Positions 26,425-35,837 of a DNA stretch of 64,000 nt are shown here, piece after piece. The DNA is taken from assembly GCA_016713885.1 (NCBI GenBank), contig JADJOF010000005.1:271918-335917 (forward strand). The letters run 5' to 3'. The notes under the pieces are model-generated. The model was not told where the DNA came from and did not search any database. It was given only the letters and a program-made list of their open reading frames with translations. This DNA comes from Bdellovibrionales bacterium (lineage in GTDB: Bacteria; Bdellovibrionota; Bdellovibrionia; Bdellovibrionales; JAMPXM01). A program made the translations under genes and the position numbers. The number at the start of each line of letters is the position of its first letter. Position 1 is the first letter of the stretch.

Positions 26425-27300
26425 TCATTTCACGACGTCTTTGACCCCGCTAAAAGCCGGAGAGCCCAATCGCGCCGAAATGACGGCGCTGGTGACGATC
26501 GTAAAAATGCCGATGGTGGCAAGTGCGGTGACCGTTTCATCAAAGAATAGAAAGCCAATGGCACTGGCGTAGATGATGCCGAGGTAGTTGAGATTGGAGA
26601 TATTGGCCGCCGTATCGCTCTGATAGGCGCGGGTCATAAAGTATTGCGCAATTTGGGTGAAGAAGCCGATGACGATTAAAAAGAGCCATTCGGATCCTTG
26701 GGGCATGACGAAGTGAAAGGCGGTCCATGGGCCAACGACGACGAAGCTCACCAGGGGAAGGTAGAACATCACCACCAGTGCATGATCTTCGTCTCTGAGT
26801 GCGCGGATAAGGTTATAGGCGATAGCGGAACAGCCTGCGCTCGCGATGCCAAGGCCAAGATCCAAGGGGGTAATCCTCGTATCAAACCCTTTCACGAGAA
26901 TAACGCCTATAAAGCTCACCGCAAAGCAGAGCCACTGTCCTAGGCGGGCTGGCTCCCTTAAAAAGAAGGAAGCTAGAATCACAGTGAGAATGGGGTGCAG
27001 ATACTGAATAGTGACCGCAGTTGCGAGCGGCATCGTTTGAATGGTGTGAAAGTAGAGAAGGAGCGCCGCCGTGCCGGCCACACCTCGGAAGACGAGCATC
27101 GGGCGATTCTGGCCCCACGGTGAGATTCCGACTTTCTTTAGCGCGAGCCAGGTGAGAACGATCGAAATGATGGCGCGGGCGACGACGATTTCATGAGCTG
27201 GAATGCGAGGGACGGCTTTTACTGCTGCGTGCACAATCGCAAAGCAAAGCCCTGAGATCATCATGTAGAGAATAGCGCGAGGAGGAGCTTTGATCGTCAC
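26425..27300 (-). CDS. EamA/DMT transporter whose C-terminus was altered by the IS insertion
   Basis: The 291-residue protein has ten membrane helices in two EamA repeats (AIVHAAVKAVPRIPAHEIVVARA near the start; YLGIIYASAIGFLFFDETVTALATIG near the end), a metabolite exporter of unknown substrate. The last 14 residues come from inside the ISL3 element. Joining the two flanks at the 8-bp duplication restores the older ending ISARLSRR-stop and puts a hairpin terminator directly after it. The transporter core is intact, so it may still function. Confidence 0.85.
   Translation of the reverse strand: MTIKAPPRAILYMMISGLCFAIVHAAVKAVPRIPAHEIVVARAIISIVLTWLALKKVGISPWGQNRPMLVFRGVAGTAALLLYFHTIQTMPLATAVTIQYLHPILTVILASFFLREPARLGQWLCFAVSFIGVILVKGFDTRITPLDLGLGIASAGCSAIAYNLIRALRDEDHALVVMFYLPLVSFVVVGPWTAFHFVMPQGSEWLFLIVIGFFTQIAQYFMTRAYQSDTAANISNLNYLGIIYASAIGFLFFDETVTALATIGIFTIVTSAVISARLGSPAFSGVKDVVK
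26444..26464. repeat. Right inverted repeat of the ISL3 element
   Basis: Perfect reverse complement of 25014-25034. It also encodes the new C-terminus of the EamA gene on the minus strand (SPAFSG). Confidence 0.9.
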
Positions 27301-27340
27301 CAGGCGACTTTGACTGAAGGCGCCCTAAGATTCAAGTCGA

Positions 27341-28777
27341 TCAGTTTGAGTCTTGTAGCTTTTCAGTCCAAAGCTGAGCCAGAGTCTTTCGATCCGATGG
27401 ACCAGCAGGTCGACCAAAAAGGTTCTCGGCGTAGGCGAGGTTTGAAATAGCGTTGCTCTTTGAGCGACCGGCGGTAGTGGTACCAAAGAACTGCTTTTCA
27501 TCTTTGCGACTCAGCCATCGGCGAAGATAGAAGAGACGAAGATCCTCCCACGAGTGTGGATTGAGGCTTGTGCCGTTGGCGGCATTGAATCGTTCGAGGT
27601 CGGTCTTCGCCTTTAGAACCCAGCCAGAGCCACCGTTGTAGCCGGAGGCAACCAGGCGCCAGAGATCGGCTTCACTGAGTTGTTTTTCATCAAAAGTCTT
27701 CGGCGGATTTTGTGTGAGGTAGGTCTTGTTGATTTTGATGATGCGAATGGCCTCATCCAAATTGACGATTGGATTTTCTAGGCAGCGCGGTGCTTGCGAG
27801 AGCTTGTAGGCGGATCCGACAGCGCGGAGCTGGCGTTTCTGCTCAGCTGTGCAGCGCGGGAATTTGGCTGAGTCGGAGTTGATCTGAAACAGTCCGACCG
27901 ACTGCGTGCGATCAGTTTCGGAGTTGAGAACGAAGCACTTTCCAGACGACTCTTGCGTCATGAGTGCGAGAAGAATTTCAGCTGGAACGCCCGAAGCTTC
28001 AGCTCGACTTTTGATGAGCGAGGTGAGTTCATTTGCTGGGAAGCCGCAGCTTGAGCGAACATTTTGTTCAAGATGGTCGAGATCGTTACTGGTGCGACTA
28101 AAAACCTGCTGACTGCGTTTTTCTGCCACCGTTAGAGCTTTGCCTAGGTGAACCACGAGGTTTTTAACGGGGTCAGTTTTATCGGTGGGGTTTGAGCAAG
28201 CTCCAGCGGCGCAGGGAGATGAAGCCTCCATCTCGACTTGGGGATCTGCGGTCTTTGTGTCGTCTTTGATCTTCGGCTGGACGGCTTCCTTGGCTTTTGG
28301 TTTGCGTGCTAGGGGGGCATCGGCCGATACGATCATGGCGTTTCCGCGGCGAGCCAGGTGGCTAAGGGCAATGTAAGGCGTTCCATCGTCGGCGCGTAGC
28401 GATAGCGTAGAGCCTGCGGCTGGTGAGACGACGCGAATTGGGAAAAAGAAGTCATGTTTTTCGCCATCGAACTCGAAGAGTCCCGGCTGCGGAGACTGCG
28501 GCGTGGCTTTTCCGGCTTTTCGTAGCCAGTTGTTGAGAGTGAGTTCAAGATCGGGGCGACCATTTCGTTTGATGACAAACTCATCTGGAATCTCAACGAT
28601 GCTTCCGGCCTTAAGGAGACCAACTCGTTCCATCTGAGAGTCGAGGAGCTCTCGCATCTTGATCGACTGCTTGATTTGAATCTGTACGGCTTCGGCCACT
28701 GACGCGAGTCCAGCCTGCAGCGCGCTGCTGACGAGCATGGCCGTGATGGCGGTGCGGCGAAGCGACTGGGCGAACAT
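27341..28777 (-). CDS. Exported lytic transglycosylase (SLT domain)
   Basis: A 478-residue exported protein that should cleave peptidoglycan between MurNAc and GlcNAc. ATG 28777 has a strong GAGGAG ribosome site and yields a signal peptide ending near VAEA. A 200-residue N-terminal region, partly SH3-like with a Lys/Pro linker, precedes the SLT domain: LLALMTQESSGKC with the catalytic Glu, SVGLFQIN and VASGYNGGSGW. Extra Cys in the catalytic domain (KCFVLN, PRCTAEQ, PRCLENP) suggest disulfides. The GTCTCA palindrome sits just upstream of the ribosome site. The specific peptidoglycan target is unknown. Confidence 0.85.
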   Translation of the reverse strand: MFAQSLRRTAITAMLVSSALQAGLASVAEAVQIQIKQSIKMRELLDSQMERVGLLKAGSIVEIPDEFVIKRNGRPDLELTLNNWLRKAGKATPQSPQPGLFEFDGEKHDFFFPIRVVSPAAGSTLSLRADDGTPYIALSHLARRGNAMIVSADAPLARKPKAKEAVQPKIKDDTKTADPQVEMEASSPCAAGACSNPTDKTDPVKNLVVHLGKALTVAEKRSQQVFSRTSNDLDHLEQNVRSSCGFPANELTSLIKSRAEASGVPAEILLALMTQESSGKCFVLNSETDRTQSVGLFQINSDSAKFPRCTAEQKRQLRAVGSAYKLSQAPRCLENPIVNLDEAIRIIKINKTYLTQNPPKTFDEKQLSEADLWRLVASGYNGGSGWVLKAKTDLERFNAANGTSLNPHSWEDLRLFYLRRWLSRKDEKQFFGTTTAGRSKSNAISNLAYAENLFGRPAGPSDRKTLAQLWTEKLQDSN

Positions 28778-28794
28778 TGAGGCTCCTCGCTCCT

Positions 28795-28809
28795 GTCTCA
28801 AGATGAGAC
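28795..28809 (-). promoter_or_regulatory. Palindromic operator candidate before the transglycosylase gene
   Basis: GTCTCA-AGA-TGAGAC is a perfect 6-3-6 palindrome directly upstream of the GAGGAG ribosome site, 18 nt before the ATG. It is the same half-site and spacing as at 8216-8230. A repressor bound here would block the transcript leader. Confidence 0.5.
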
Positions 28810-28940
28810 GATCGCGTTCGTTCAACAACACTGCCGATAGTATCACAATCCATACCGGGTGACCGAGCGCAGCTTGGTTGTCCCGTGCATGACATGACAA
28901 GCAACTCGACACCTGTAAAGGATTCGGTCACGATAGCAGA

Positions 28941-30848
28941 ATGGGAAAATGCATTTTTGCCTTTTTATTGATGGTGATCATGGCGCTGTTTTCGGCTCCT
29001 GCTGAAGCGCGATTGCCTAAGGATACGGACCTTTCAACGCTGATTGAGGACGAGCAATCGGAGTATGAAATTGAGGCTGATGGGACGTACTCGTTTGTCT
29101 TCTCGACCCGCATTGCAATTCTGACCGAGGCAGGCCGTGAGTCTGAGGCGGTCAAGATGATTCAGTATAATGCCCGAGCCTCAACGCTTGAGATTGTCGA
29201 TGCGCGGACGATCTTGCCCGATCGAGAGATCCCGGTTGCAAAATCAAATATCGAGTTTAAAGAAGTTGGCGACTCAAAAGTCTTTGATGCGATGAAACAG
29301 GCGATCATTTCGTTCCCTTCGGTCGAAGTCGGCAGCAAAATTTTTTATAAATATCGGATGAAGGTCACAGAAGTGCCGATTCCTGATTTTTTCTCAGCTG
29401 GATTTGGTGTCGCACTTGGCAATGTCGACAGCTTTCGGTTTCGTCTGCGCTCGCGTTTGCCGCTAAAGATTTATGTCAATGACTCTGAGCAGCTCTTTGA
29501 GATTTCTCAAAAGGAAGAGCGTCGCACTTCGGTTATCGAAGTAAAAAACCGCCACAAAGTCCGCTATGGCGTTGTTCAGGAAGACTCACCATTTGTTGAG
29601 GCGGACCGGTTACCGGCGATTTTTATTTCGACGCGAGAGCCGGGGCAATGGCAGGACTTTGCAAAAGATGTCCTCGGTTATCAAGAGCGAGAACTGGCAA
29701 AAGAGCTCCCGGCTGTCATGAAGACCATTGCTGAAAAAGCGAAGGCCTTGTCTGCCGAACGGCGCATGGCAACAGTTTCGGCCTTGGTGGCAGAGCGATT
29801 TCGTTATTTTGGTGACTGGCGTCGGCGGGCGGGCGGGCACTTACCCAGGTCGTTGGCTGAGATTGCCGAGACGGGATACGGCGACTGCAAAGACATGAGT
29901 CTAACGGTTGTCGCTATTGCGAGAGCGATGGGCTTGAAGGCCGACCTGGCGTGGGTCTGGCGGGGCGAGGTGCCTCCTGGGCCAATGAGCTATATCTTGC
30001 CGAGCGAAGCGGGATTCAACCATGCCATTGCGCGAGTCGAAGATGGAAATCGCGTCTTTTGGGTGGATGCCACAAATCCCGTCGCCATGACGGACGGAAA
30101 AGTTCAGGCCGATATTGCGAATCGACAAGCTTTTGTTCTTTCAAAGGCAGGCTCGCGGCTTGAGCGCACGCCGGAGCTCAAAGTTGCAGATTCTGAGATC
30201 AATGTGGCAATGGACATTCGCTTTCTTGATTCAGGTTCTGTCGCGATGGACGGCCACTTTATTCAGCGAGGTCGTGCCGCGACTCGGGGGGAGTGGGCGC
30301 TGTTGTCGCTTCCGCAGGAGCATGTGGAATATGAAATGGCCCGCTGGCTTGCGCGGAATGAAAAACTGGATTCGTTCAAAGTGATTCTTCCCACTGAACG
30401 CACGCGGATTGTGCGCGATCTGGATATGAAGGCTCATGTCGAGATTGAAGGCATTGGTCTTCGCACAACCGCAGGACTTGGATTTCCTCTGTTTAGAAAT
30501 GAGACCATTGATCTTTTGATGATCGATGGCAAAGACCGCTTCAGTGATCTTTGGTTGGGAGCACCCGGGCGCTATGTTGAGTCCTATACAATTAAGAACG
30601 CGAAGATGGTTGGGCGTGAGAATCTGAATTGCAAGTTAAAGAACGAATTTGTGGAGCTCCGGCGAGAAATTCGCAATCGCGGAACTGGCCGGGCCGGCGT
30701 AGGCATTGAAACATTCATTGATGTGTTGTCGCCGATTGTTCCCAACAAGAAAATTGAAAGCGCCGAGTTTCAGCGCTTTCAACGACAGGTTCGCGATTGT
30801 TTCAATCGCTCGGCGGTTATTCTTTCTGTTTCGAAAGCGAAGAAATAG
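28941..30848 (+). CDS. Exported DUF3857 / transglutaminase-like protein
   Basis: A signal peptide (cleavage near PAEA) precedes a DUF3857 beta domain (about 40-250; KSNIEFKEVGDSKVFDAMKQ) and a transglutaminase-like core: YGDCKDMSLTVVAIARAMG (catalytic Cys), NHAIARVEDGNRVFWVDATNP (His and Asp), then a beta-rich C-terminal region. The triad looks complete, so peptidase or cross-linking activity is possible. Substrate unknown. The last 32 nt overlap the convergent Cys-repeat gene. It is divergent from the transglycosylase gene. Confidence 0.85.
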   Translation: MGKCIFAFLLMVIMALFSAPAEARLPKDTDLSTLIEDEQSEYEIEADGTYSFVFSTRIAILTEAGRESEAVKMIQYNARASTLEIVDARTILPDREIPVAKSNIEFKEVGDSKVFDAMKQAIISFPSVEVGSKIFYKYRMKVTEVPIPDFFSAGFGVALGNVDSFRFRLRSRLPLKIYVNDSEQLFEISQKEERRTSVIEVKNRHKVRYGVVQEDSPFVEADRLPAIFISTREPGQWQDFAKDVLGYQERELAKELPAVMKTIAEKAKALSAERRMATVSALVAERFRYFGDWRRRAGGHLPRSLAEIAETGYGDCKDMSLTVVAIARAMGLKADLAWVWRGEVPPGPMSYILPSEAGFNHAIARVEDGNRVFWVDATNPVAMTDGKVQADIANRQAFVLSKAGSRLERTPELKVADSEINVAMDIRFLDSGSVAMDGHFIQRGRAATRGEWALLSLPQEHVEYEMARWLARNEKLDSFKVILPTERTRIVRDLDMKAHVEIEGIGLRTTAGLGFPLFRNETIDLLMIDGKDRFSDLWLGAPGRYVESYTIKNAKMVGRENLNCKLKNEFVELRREIRNRGTGRAGVGIETFIDVLSPIVPNKKIESAEFQRFQRQVRDCFNRSAVILSVSKAKK

Positions 30849-31860
30849 AATTCAAGCATCCCGCAAGGGCTTGGCTTTTGCGGTCGCGAAAGACTTCCTT
30901 GCAAGTGCGATCCGGTGATAGGGCTGAGGAGATATTCATGTTCTTGAAGAACATGATGCTGCCGGCAGCAAGGCAGCCTAAGAAGTCGCGATCCTCATAG
31001 CGCACTTGATTCACACCGCAACCGTCAAAAATCGAGACTGGCTTCGAACTTTGAATTGAATCCATCAGTGCTGCTCCCACCAGGCAGGCTCCGCGTTCGT
31101 GATCGTTTGCCGGATCAGATACGACCGCGTCGCAGCGATTTCGAACTTCGTCAAGGGTCTGCGCTCGCTCGAGAAGCGAAGATTTAATCGCGCGTGCGTT
31201 GAGGCACGAGCGGTATCCGAGATGGAAGCGAAGATGATCAAAATATTTTTCACAGAGAGCGCGATGCGATGGTGCAATGGTTGCGATCTCGCTTGCAGCC
31301 TTCGCCTCACCGGTAAAAAGCTTTGATTCATGAGCAAGACTAACGCCGACGGTGCACGGGCCGTAGAAAGAGCGCTCATGAGTGACAGTGGTGCAAAGGT
31401 CGAAGCGAGGAGCTTTGCCTGTGAGAGTCGGCACATAGATGCCGATGAGGCAACTCTCGAGCAAATAGGAATCGAGTTCGGTGCGCATCGGATAAACTTC
31501 TGAGCAGAGCTGGAAGGCTTTGAGAAACTCCGGCGAGGATGAGGATTTTTTCGAAACTTCACGAGCCACTCCCGTGCCGATCAGGCAAGCGAAAGTTTCT
31601 CCGGGCTCTTCGCCGTACTGGAGGCGACACGCGGTTTCGGCAACTGCTGGGGCTTTGTCAAAGTAGTGATCAGTGAATGAGCCGCCGAGATAGCAGGCAC
31701 GCCGAATGCCGGCCTGGATTTTTCCTCGATAGAGGACGTCGCATTGCTTTTTGTGCTCGTCGAACCACGACGCCGGAGTTTTGGCAGGCGCCGTTTCGGC
31801 CTTGGCGTTCGGCATGAGGAGCGTATGGGCGAGAAGAAGAGCAAGTGCGAGTAGTTTCAT
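30817..31860 (-). CDS. Exported Cys-pair repeat protein, possibly new repeat family
   Basis: After a signal peptide (MKLLALALLLAHTLLMPNAKA) the protein holds about eight units, each with one Cys, 13-18 residues, then a second Cys followed by a Leu or Val and a small residue. Examples of the second-Cys motif are RACYLGG, FACLIGTG, ESCLIGI, GPCTVGV, RSCLNAR, GACLVGA, LGCLAAG and AGCLNS. The repeat spacing is about 35-45 residues. This resembles, but does not match, disulfide-clamped helical hairpins of the Sel1/Hcp type. A scaffold or binding role in the periplasm is an inference. ATG 31860 fixes the signal peptide; the frame is open further upstream to 31953. Confidence 0.7.
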   Translation of the reverse strand: MKLLALALLLAHTLLMPNAKAETAPAKTPASWFDEHKKQCDVLYRGKIQAGIRRACYLGGSFTDHYFDKAPAVAETACRLQYGEEPGETFACLIGTGVAREVSKKSSSSPEFLKAFQLCSEVYPMRTELDSYLLESCLIGIYVPTLTGKAPRFDLCTTVTHERSFYGPCTVGVSLAHESKLFTGEAKAASEIATIAPSHRALCEKYFDHLRFHLGYRSCLNARAIKSSLLERAQTLDEVRNRCDAVVSDPANDHERGACLVGAALMDSIQSSKPVSIFDGCGVNQVRYEDRDFLGCLAAGSIMFFKNMNISSALSPDRTCKEVFRDRKSQALAGCLNSISSLSKQKE

Positions 31861-31891
31861 GCTTCTCAGTCTGAGCGATCGGCATGAAAAG

Positions 31892-33756
31892 TCAATTTTC
31901 CGTTGGGGCTGGAGGTCTCGATGCCAGACCGGCGTCGGCGCGGAGAATTGCACGAATTGTCGAGTCGACCGGTGTCCTGTTGATCATCTCGTGCTCCGCG
32001 CTCGCAGGCTTGCGCTCAAGTGCAGTATTGAGATCCGCGAGCTTTGCCTCCTCGAGCAGGCTTGAGCCGTAGAGCTTCGTGTACCAAAAGTAATTGCGTA
32101 AGATCGATGCGACGTAGTCTCGCGTCTCGCGATAAGGGATGAGGTCGAGAAAAAGGATTTTATTATCGGTGGGGTAGCGCTTTTTCCACTCATCGACTTT
32201 ACCAAATCCCGCGTTGTAGGCGGCAAGAGTCAGCTCGACATCGCCGTTGTATTGGCTCAAGCGCTTGCGCAGGTACTGTGTGCCCAGCGCGATATTGGTC
32301 AGCGGATCAAAGAGTCGAGCGGTGCGGACAGAGCTGAGCGTACGAGCTGTGGCGGGCATCAGCTGCATCAGGCCGCGTGCGCCGACGCGGGAGCGGGCAT
32401 TGGAGTTGAAGGCACTCTCTTGACGAATGAGAGCCGTGACTAAGAGTGGGTCGAGCTGTTCTGCCTTTGATTTGATGAATTCAAAGTACTTCATTGGAAA
32501 ATAAAGACGCATAGTCTCTGCCGAGACCATGCGTGGCGAATCTTGAAAGAGTTTCGAAAGGACTTTGAACTTGATCAGCGGCTGCTTTTCGCGATGCATG
32601 ACCGCGGCAAGATACAACCGTACTTCGGGTTCGGCCTGACTAAAGAGAGCAATATTTTTGTCGATGATTTCGGCTGCGAGATCGGGAGACTTGTGTTGAA
32701 TGAGCGCTTCGATCGCGCGGATCGGGGTATTGAGGTCCTCGCGAATGAGTGAGCGAAACGCGATGGGCGCCGCCGTTTCTCGTAGAACCCAATTGATGGC
32801 GCGTGGGCTTTGGCCATTGGCTGCGAGGTTGTGGAAGGTCATGGGATGTTCAAACAAAAGTGCTTCCCGTGCACTCCGGCTCTCTTCTGTACGTCCTGTC
32901 ACCTCGGCGCAGTAGGCATGCCAATACTTGGCGCGAGAGTGGAATTGATTCGCCTCGGCGTTTGCCTCCACCTTTTTCATAAGCTCGGGAACTCGCTCAC
33001 ACTGATTCTGCCAAATATCAAGAAGAGCCAAGCGATAAGCGGCCTTTGCGCCGGCAAAGTCAGTTCCGCAGTCAGACGAGTACGTATAAAGTGCCTTTGC
33101 TGTTTCGATGGCATCGGCCTCAGGAAAATGAACCTCGAGCTGGTAGGCAATCGCGGTTGCCGCTTTACGCCGACGCAATCGCGCTTGCTGGCAAGCGAAC
33201 GCCCCATGTGGATGAGGTCGGCTTTGGATTGAATCCGACCGACACTTCCGACGACACTTTGATAGGGAATCTCGAGTGCCGCGTCCCAGTTTTCGCTGAG
33301 TAGCGCCTCTGTGAGTTGTGCTCGTTCATTTTTAGAAAGCGATGGACTTGCGGTCTCTGTCTTGTCGGCCGTTCTGGTTGCTTCAAAGGTGCAGAAAAAA
33401 CGTGCCGTCTCGGAATCGGCTTTGGCGCAAAACTCGGGTGCGCTCCCGCCTCGACGGACCGAGGATCGCTTCCCGCTCGGTTTTCGGCGATAGCCAACGT
33501 ATTGATCGACGGTTTTAAAGATGGCTGCGATTTCGTCGCTGTTCTCTTTGGCTTCGAGATCAATGCCGAGCATGAGTTTGTTATTAGTTGTATTCTCACC
33601 GGTGATGTCGCTGAGCGGGCGAGGGACAGCGAGCTGTACGGCAGAGCTGAGCGGTGAGGACTTGGCTTCAATAACCACGCGGGGACGGGCCTGGGCGGCG
33701 TCGCTGGAGGTGGCTGCAAGTAGGGCAAGGCTGAATAAGAAAAAACGCGACCGCAT
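31892..33756 (-). pseudogene. Soluble lytic transglycosylase (Slt-like), frameshifted
   Basis: ATG 33756 begins a signal peptide (RSRFFLFSLALLAATSSDAAQA). The first frame runs to about 33183, through a region with no catalytic motif. The second frame contains TPR-like helices (KALYTYSSDCG, AKYWHAYCAE) and a complete SLT domain: ALIRQESAFNSNARS with the catalytic Glu, GARGLMQLMPATA and LTLAAYNAGFG. Adding one base near 33183 joins the frames (SLASKARLRRRKAATA) and gives 621 residues, the Slt70 size. The protein would degrade peptidoglycan in the periplasm. It is the second transglycosylase in the window. The catalytic half is intact; a sequence error is likely. Confidence 0.8.
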
Positions 33757-33837
33757 AGCTTTTAGTGTCCATGGAAAACATTGAATCGTCACGGGGTGCT
33801 TGACCGATTTTCATCCCTCAGGCAGACCCGTCTCGCT

Positions 33838-35184
33838 ATGTCATCAACATCACCCGTAAAGTCTGAACAATTCGAACTCGCCATCTGGCGCCTGAAGGCT
33901 GGACTAGAGAAAAAGTTCTCGAAGGGGCATCCTTGGGTCTTCTCAAGCGACCTCGACCAAAGTCCAAAAGGCGTCTCACCAGGTGCCTTTGTTGAGTTGA
34001 GAAGCTCCGCCGATCAGTTTCTCGCTTTCGGCTATGGCAACCCAACCACACTGATTGCGTTTCGCACGCTCGCGCGGATTCCGATCGGGCGCGATGCTCG
34101 GCAGCTGATCGGATTTCTGTCGGGAGTCCTCGAGCAGGCAGCCCGTCTTCGTCACAGCGTTGGCATTGATCGTTTGAGCCATCGCCTGATCTTCGGAGAG
34201 GCCGATGGGCTTCCGGGGCTCGTGATTGATCGCTATGTTGGAAGATCTCCAGATGGCACTCGAGGACAGGTCTTTGTCGTTCAGTCGTCGACAGCTGGCG
34301 CGGATCAGCTGCTGCCATTTTTGCTTTCAAGTCTGCTCGGTTTTGCGTCTGGCGAGTTGGCGTTTTCGGGAGAAGGACGAGCTTTGCCAATAGCGATTGT
34401 GGTGACGCAAGATTCGTCGGCTCGAGGCATCGAGGGGATAAAAAAAGAGCCCCGTCGCGTGGTGCAGAGCTGGTCAGGCTTTGAGCCGAACTCATTTCAA
34501 ATTGAAGTCCAGAGTGTGGCGGGGGTTGCGCCTTACTGGGTGAACTTTGTCGACGGTCAAAAGACAGGTTTTTTCTTGGATCAGCGCTTGAACGTGCGCT
34601 TGGCTTGGCCGCTTTTTGAACGTGCCATTGCACTTGCGGTTCAACAGGGTCGGCGGTTGAAAATGCTCGATCTTTTCTGCTATGTCGGTCAGTGGGCCGT
34701 GCAAGCTTCGCTTGCAACGAAAGCGCAGAATGGCGCAATCGATGTCGACCTGGCCGATGCTTCGGCTGCGGCGCTGGCTCTTGCTTCAAGAAACGTTGAG
34801 GAAGTCGGAGGGACGGCCGTTGCGCGAAAGATGGATGTCGTCCAAGACATCGGCAAACTTCCTGTTGGTCAGTACGATATCGTGATTTGCGATCCACCGG
34901 CTTTTGCGAAAAAGAAGAAGGATTTGCCGACGGGGCTAGCCGCTTATCAAAAGCTGAATCGTGAGGCGATCCGCCGCGTGCGGCCGGGAGGAGTGTTCGT
35001 GACGTGCTCGTGCTCGGGACTGGTTACCGATGACGATTTTGAGTCCATGATTGCTCACGCCGTTCGGGCATCGGGGCGCGATGTGCGCTGGATCGTTCGG
35101 GGCGGACACGGGGAAGATCACCCGTCTATTTCTGAGTTTCCGCAGGGGCGCTATCTGAAGGGATGGATTGGAGTTGTGCAATGA
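33838..35184 (+). CDS. RlmI/RlmK-family 23S rRNA cytosine methyltransferase-like
   Basis: A PUA-like N-terminal domain (LKKFSKGHPWVFSSDL-type start) precedes a Rossmann SAM methyltransferase: FFLDQRLNVRL, LDLFCYVGQWAVQA (motif I), VICDPPAFAKKKKD (motif IV) and GGVFVTCSCSG. This is the layout of RlmI, which makes m5C in 23S rRNA. The 448-residue protein is about 50 residues longer than E. coli RlmI, mainly a mid-protein insertion (STAGADQLLPFL region). ATG 33838 lies after an in-frame extension with no domain. The stop overlaps the next start by ATGA. Confidence 0.85.
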   Translation: MSSTSPVKSEQFELAIWRLKAGLEKKFSKGHPWVFSSDLDQSPKGVSPGAFVELRSSADQFLAFGYGNPTTLIAFRTLARIPIGRDARQLIGFLSGVLEQAARLRHSVGIDRLSHRLIFGEADGLPGLVIDRYVGRSPDGTRGQVFVVQSSTAGADQLLPFLLSSLLGFASGELAFSGEGRALPIAIVVTQDSSARGIEGIKKEPRRVVQSWSGFEPNSFQIEVQSVAGVAPYWVNFVDGQKTGFFLDQRLNVRLAWPLFERAIALAVQQGRRLKMLDLFCYVGQWAVQASLATKAQNGAIDVDLADASAAALALASRNVEEVGGTAVARKMDVVQDIGKLPVGQYDIVICDPPAFAKKKKDLPTGLAAYQKLNREAIRRVRPGGVFVTCSCSGLVTDDDFESMIAHAVRASGRDVRWIVRGGHGEDHPSISEFPQGRYLKGWIGVVQ

Positions 35185-35777
35185 GAACGGCGGCTGTATC
35201 AGTGTTGGCCAAGAGTTTTGCGTTGTTGACGTTGGCGGTTTCCGCTCAGGCGTCGGTGAGTCGGTTGAGCCTTGAACGCCATGCCTTCGATGGCGGTGTG
35301 CGGGGACCAAGTGATGAGGCCGCGCGGTATGTGACGGTTGATCTACCTTATGATTCCTTTCGTCGTCTCACGGAGTCGCTTGAAACGTTTGAGGGAATCA
35401 AGCTCAAGACTCGCGGCGAAGCGCACATCACTTTGATTACGCCTCCGGAGTTTGACGTTCTTTCCAAGCATCTGGCGGAGGGCGAAATTCGCCATGCATT
35501 TGATGCCGTGGCGCTGCGACCGGCAGAACCGGTTTGTGTGGGCCGAGGCCAGGTCGGTGCGGCCAAGACCTATTATGTCGTGGTGAAGCTTGCTTCAGCT
35601 CTGAGGATCCGTGAGCTTCTGGCTCAGAAGTTTAAGTCTCGCGGTGGTGACGGGGCTCAGTTCAAGGCTGCAGTTTTTTATCCGCATGTGACTCTTGGCT
35701 TTACCGATCGCGATCTGCATATCCAGGACGGCGTCGTGAAAGACGCGAAGTCATGCATTCATCGTTTTGCTCGATAA
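35181..35777 (+). CDS. Exported 2H phosphoesterase-like protein
   Basis: The protein has two HxTx-type motifs, HITLIT (about 79) and HVTLGF (about 170), the hallmark of the 2H phosphoesterase superfamily (LigT/ThpR, cyclic phosphodiesterases). It also has a signal peptide ending SAQAS (near residue 26), so it is probably exported, which is unusual for this mostly cytoplasmic fold. A 2',3'-cyclic nucleotide or RNA end could be the substrate; this is an inference. The start overlaps the methyltransferase stop by 4 nt. A strong bidirectional terminator lies directly after the stop. Confidence 0.78.
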   Translation: MRTAAVSVLAKSFALLTLAVSAQASVSRLSLERHAFDGGVRGPSDEAARYVTVDLPYDSFRRLTESLETFEGIKLKTRGEAHITLITPPEFDVLSKHLAEGEIRHAFDAVALRPAEPVCVGRGQVGAAKTYYVVVKLASALRIRELLAQKFKSRGGDGAQFKAAVFYPHVTLGFTDRDLHIQDGVVKDAKSCIHRFAR

Positions 35778-35786
35778 GGTAAAAAA

Positions 35787-35810
35787 AAGAGCTGCATGTG
35801 CGCAGCTCTT
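35787..35810. terminator. Bidirectional intrinsic terminator
   Basis: AAGAGCTGC / GCAGCTCTT with loop ATGTGC form a perfect 9-bp stem. An A-run upstream and a T-run downstream serve both strands. It lies between the convergent 2H and DUF3465 genes. Confidence 0.9.
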
Positions 35811-35837
35811 TTTGAAGTGACTTGAGTCGAGCGGGGC

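Larger units (their letters stand above)
25011..26466 (-). mobile_element. ISL3-family insertion sequence, about 1456 bp
   Basis: Perfect 21-bp inverted repeats lie at 25014-25034 (CTCTCCGGCTTTTAGC...) and 26444-26464. The direct repeat CAATCGCG flanks the element at 25003-25010 and 26467-26474, consistent with the 8-bp target duplication of ISL3 elements. Deleting the element and one repeat restores the end of the EamA gene (ISARLSRR-stop). The transposase reads on the minus strand and needs three frame corrections, so the copy is probably inactive or carries sequence errors. Confidence 0.88.

Noticed and set aside
33836..34897. 353-codon minus-strand frame opposite the methyltransferase
   Set aside because: The plus-strand methyltransferase motifs are complete; this frame is Arg/Ser-rich shadow sequence.
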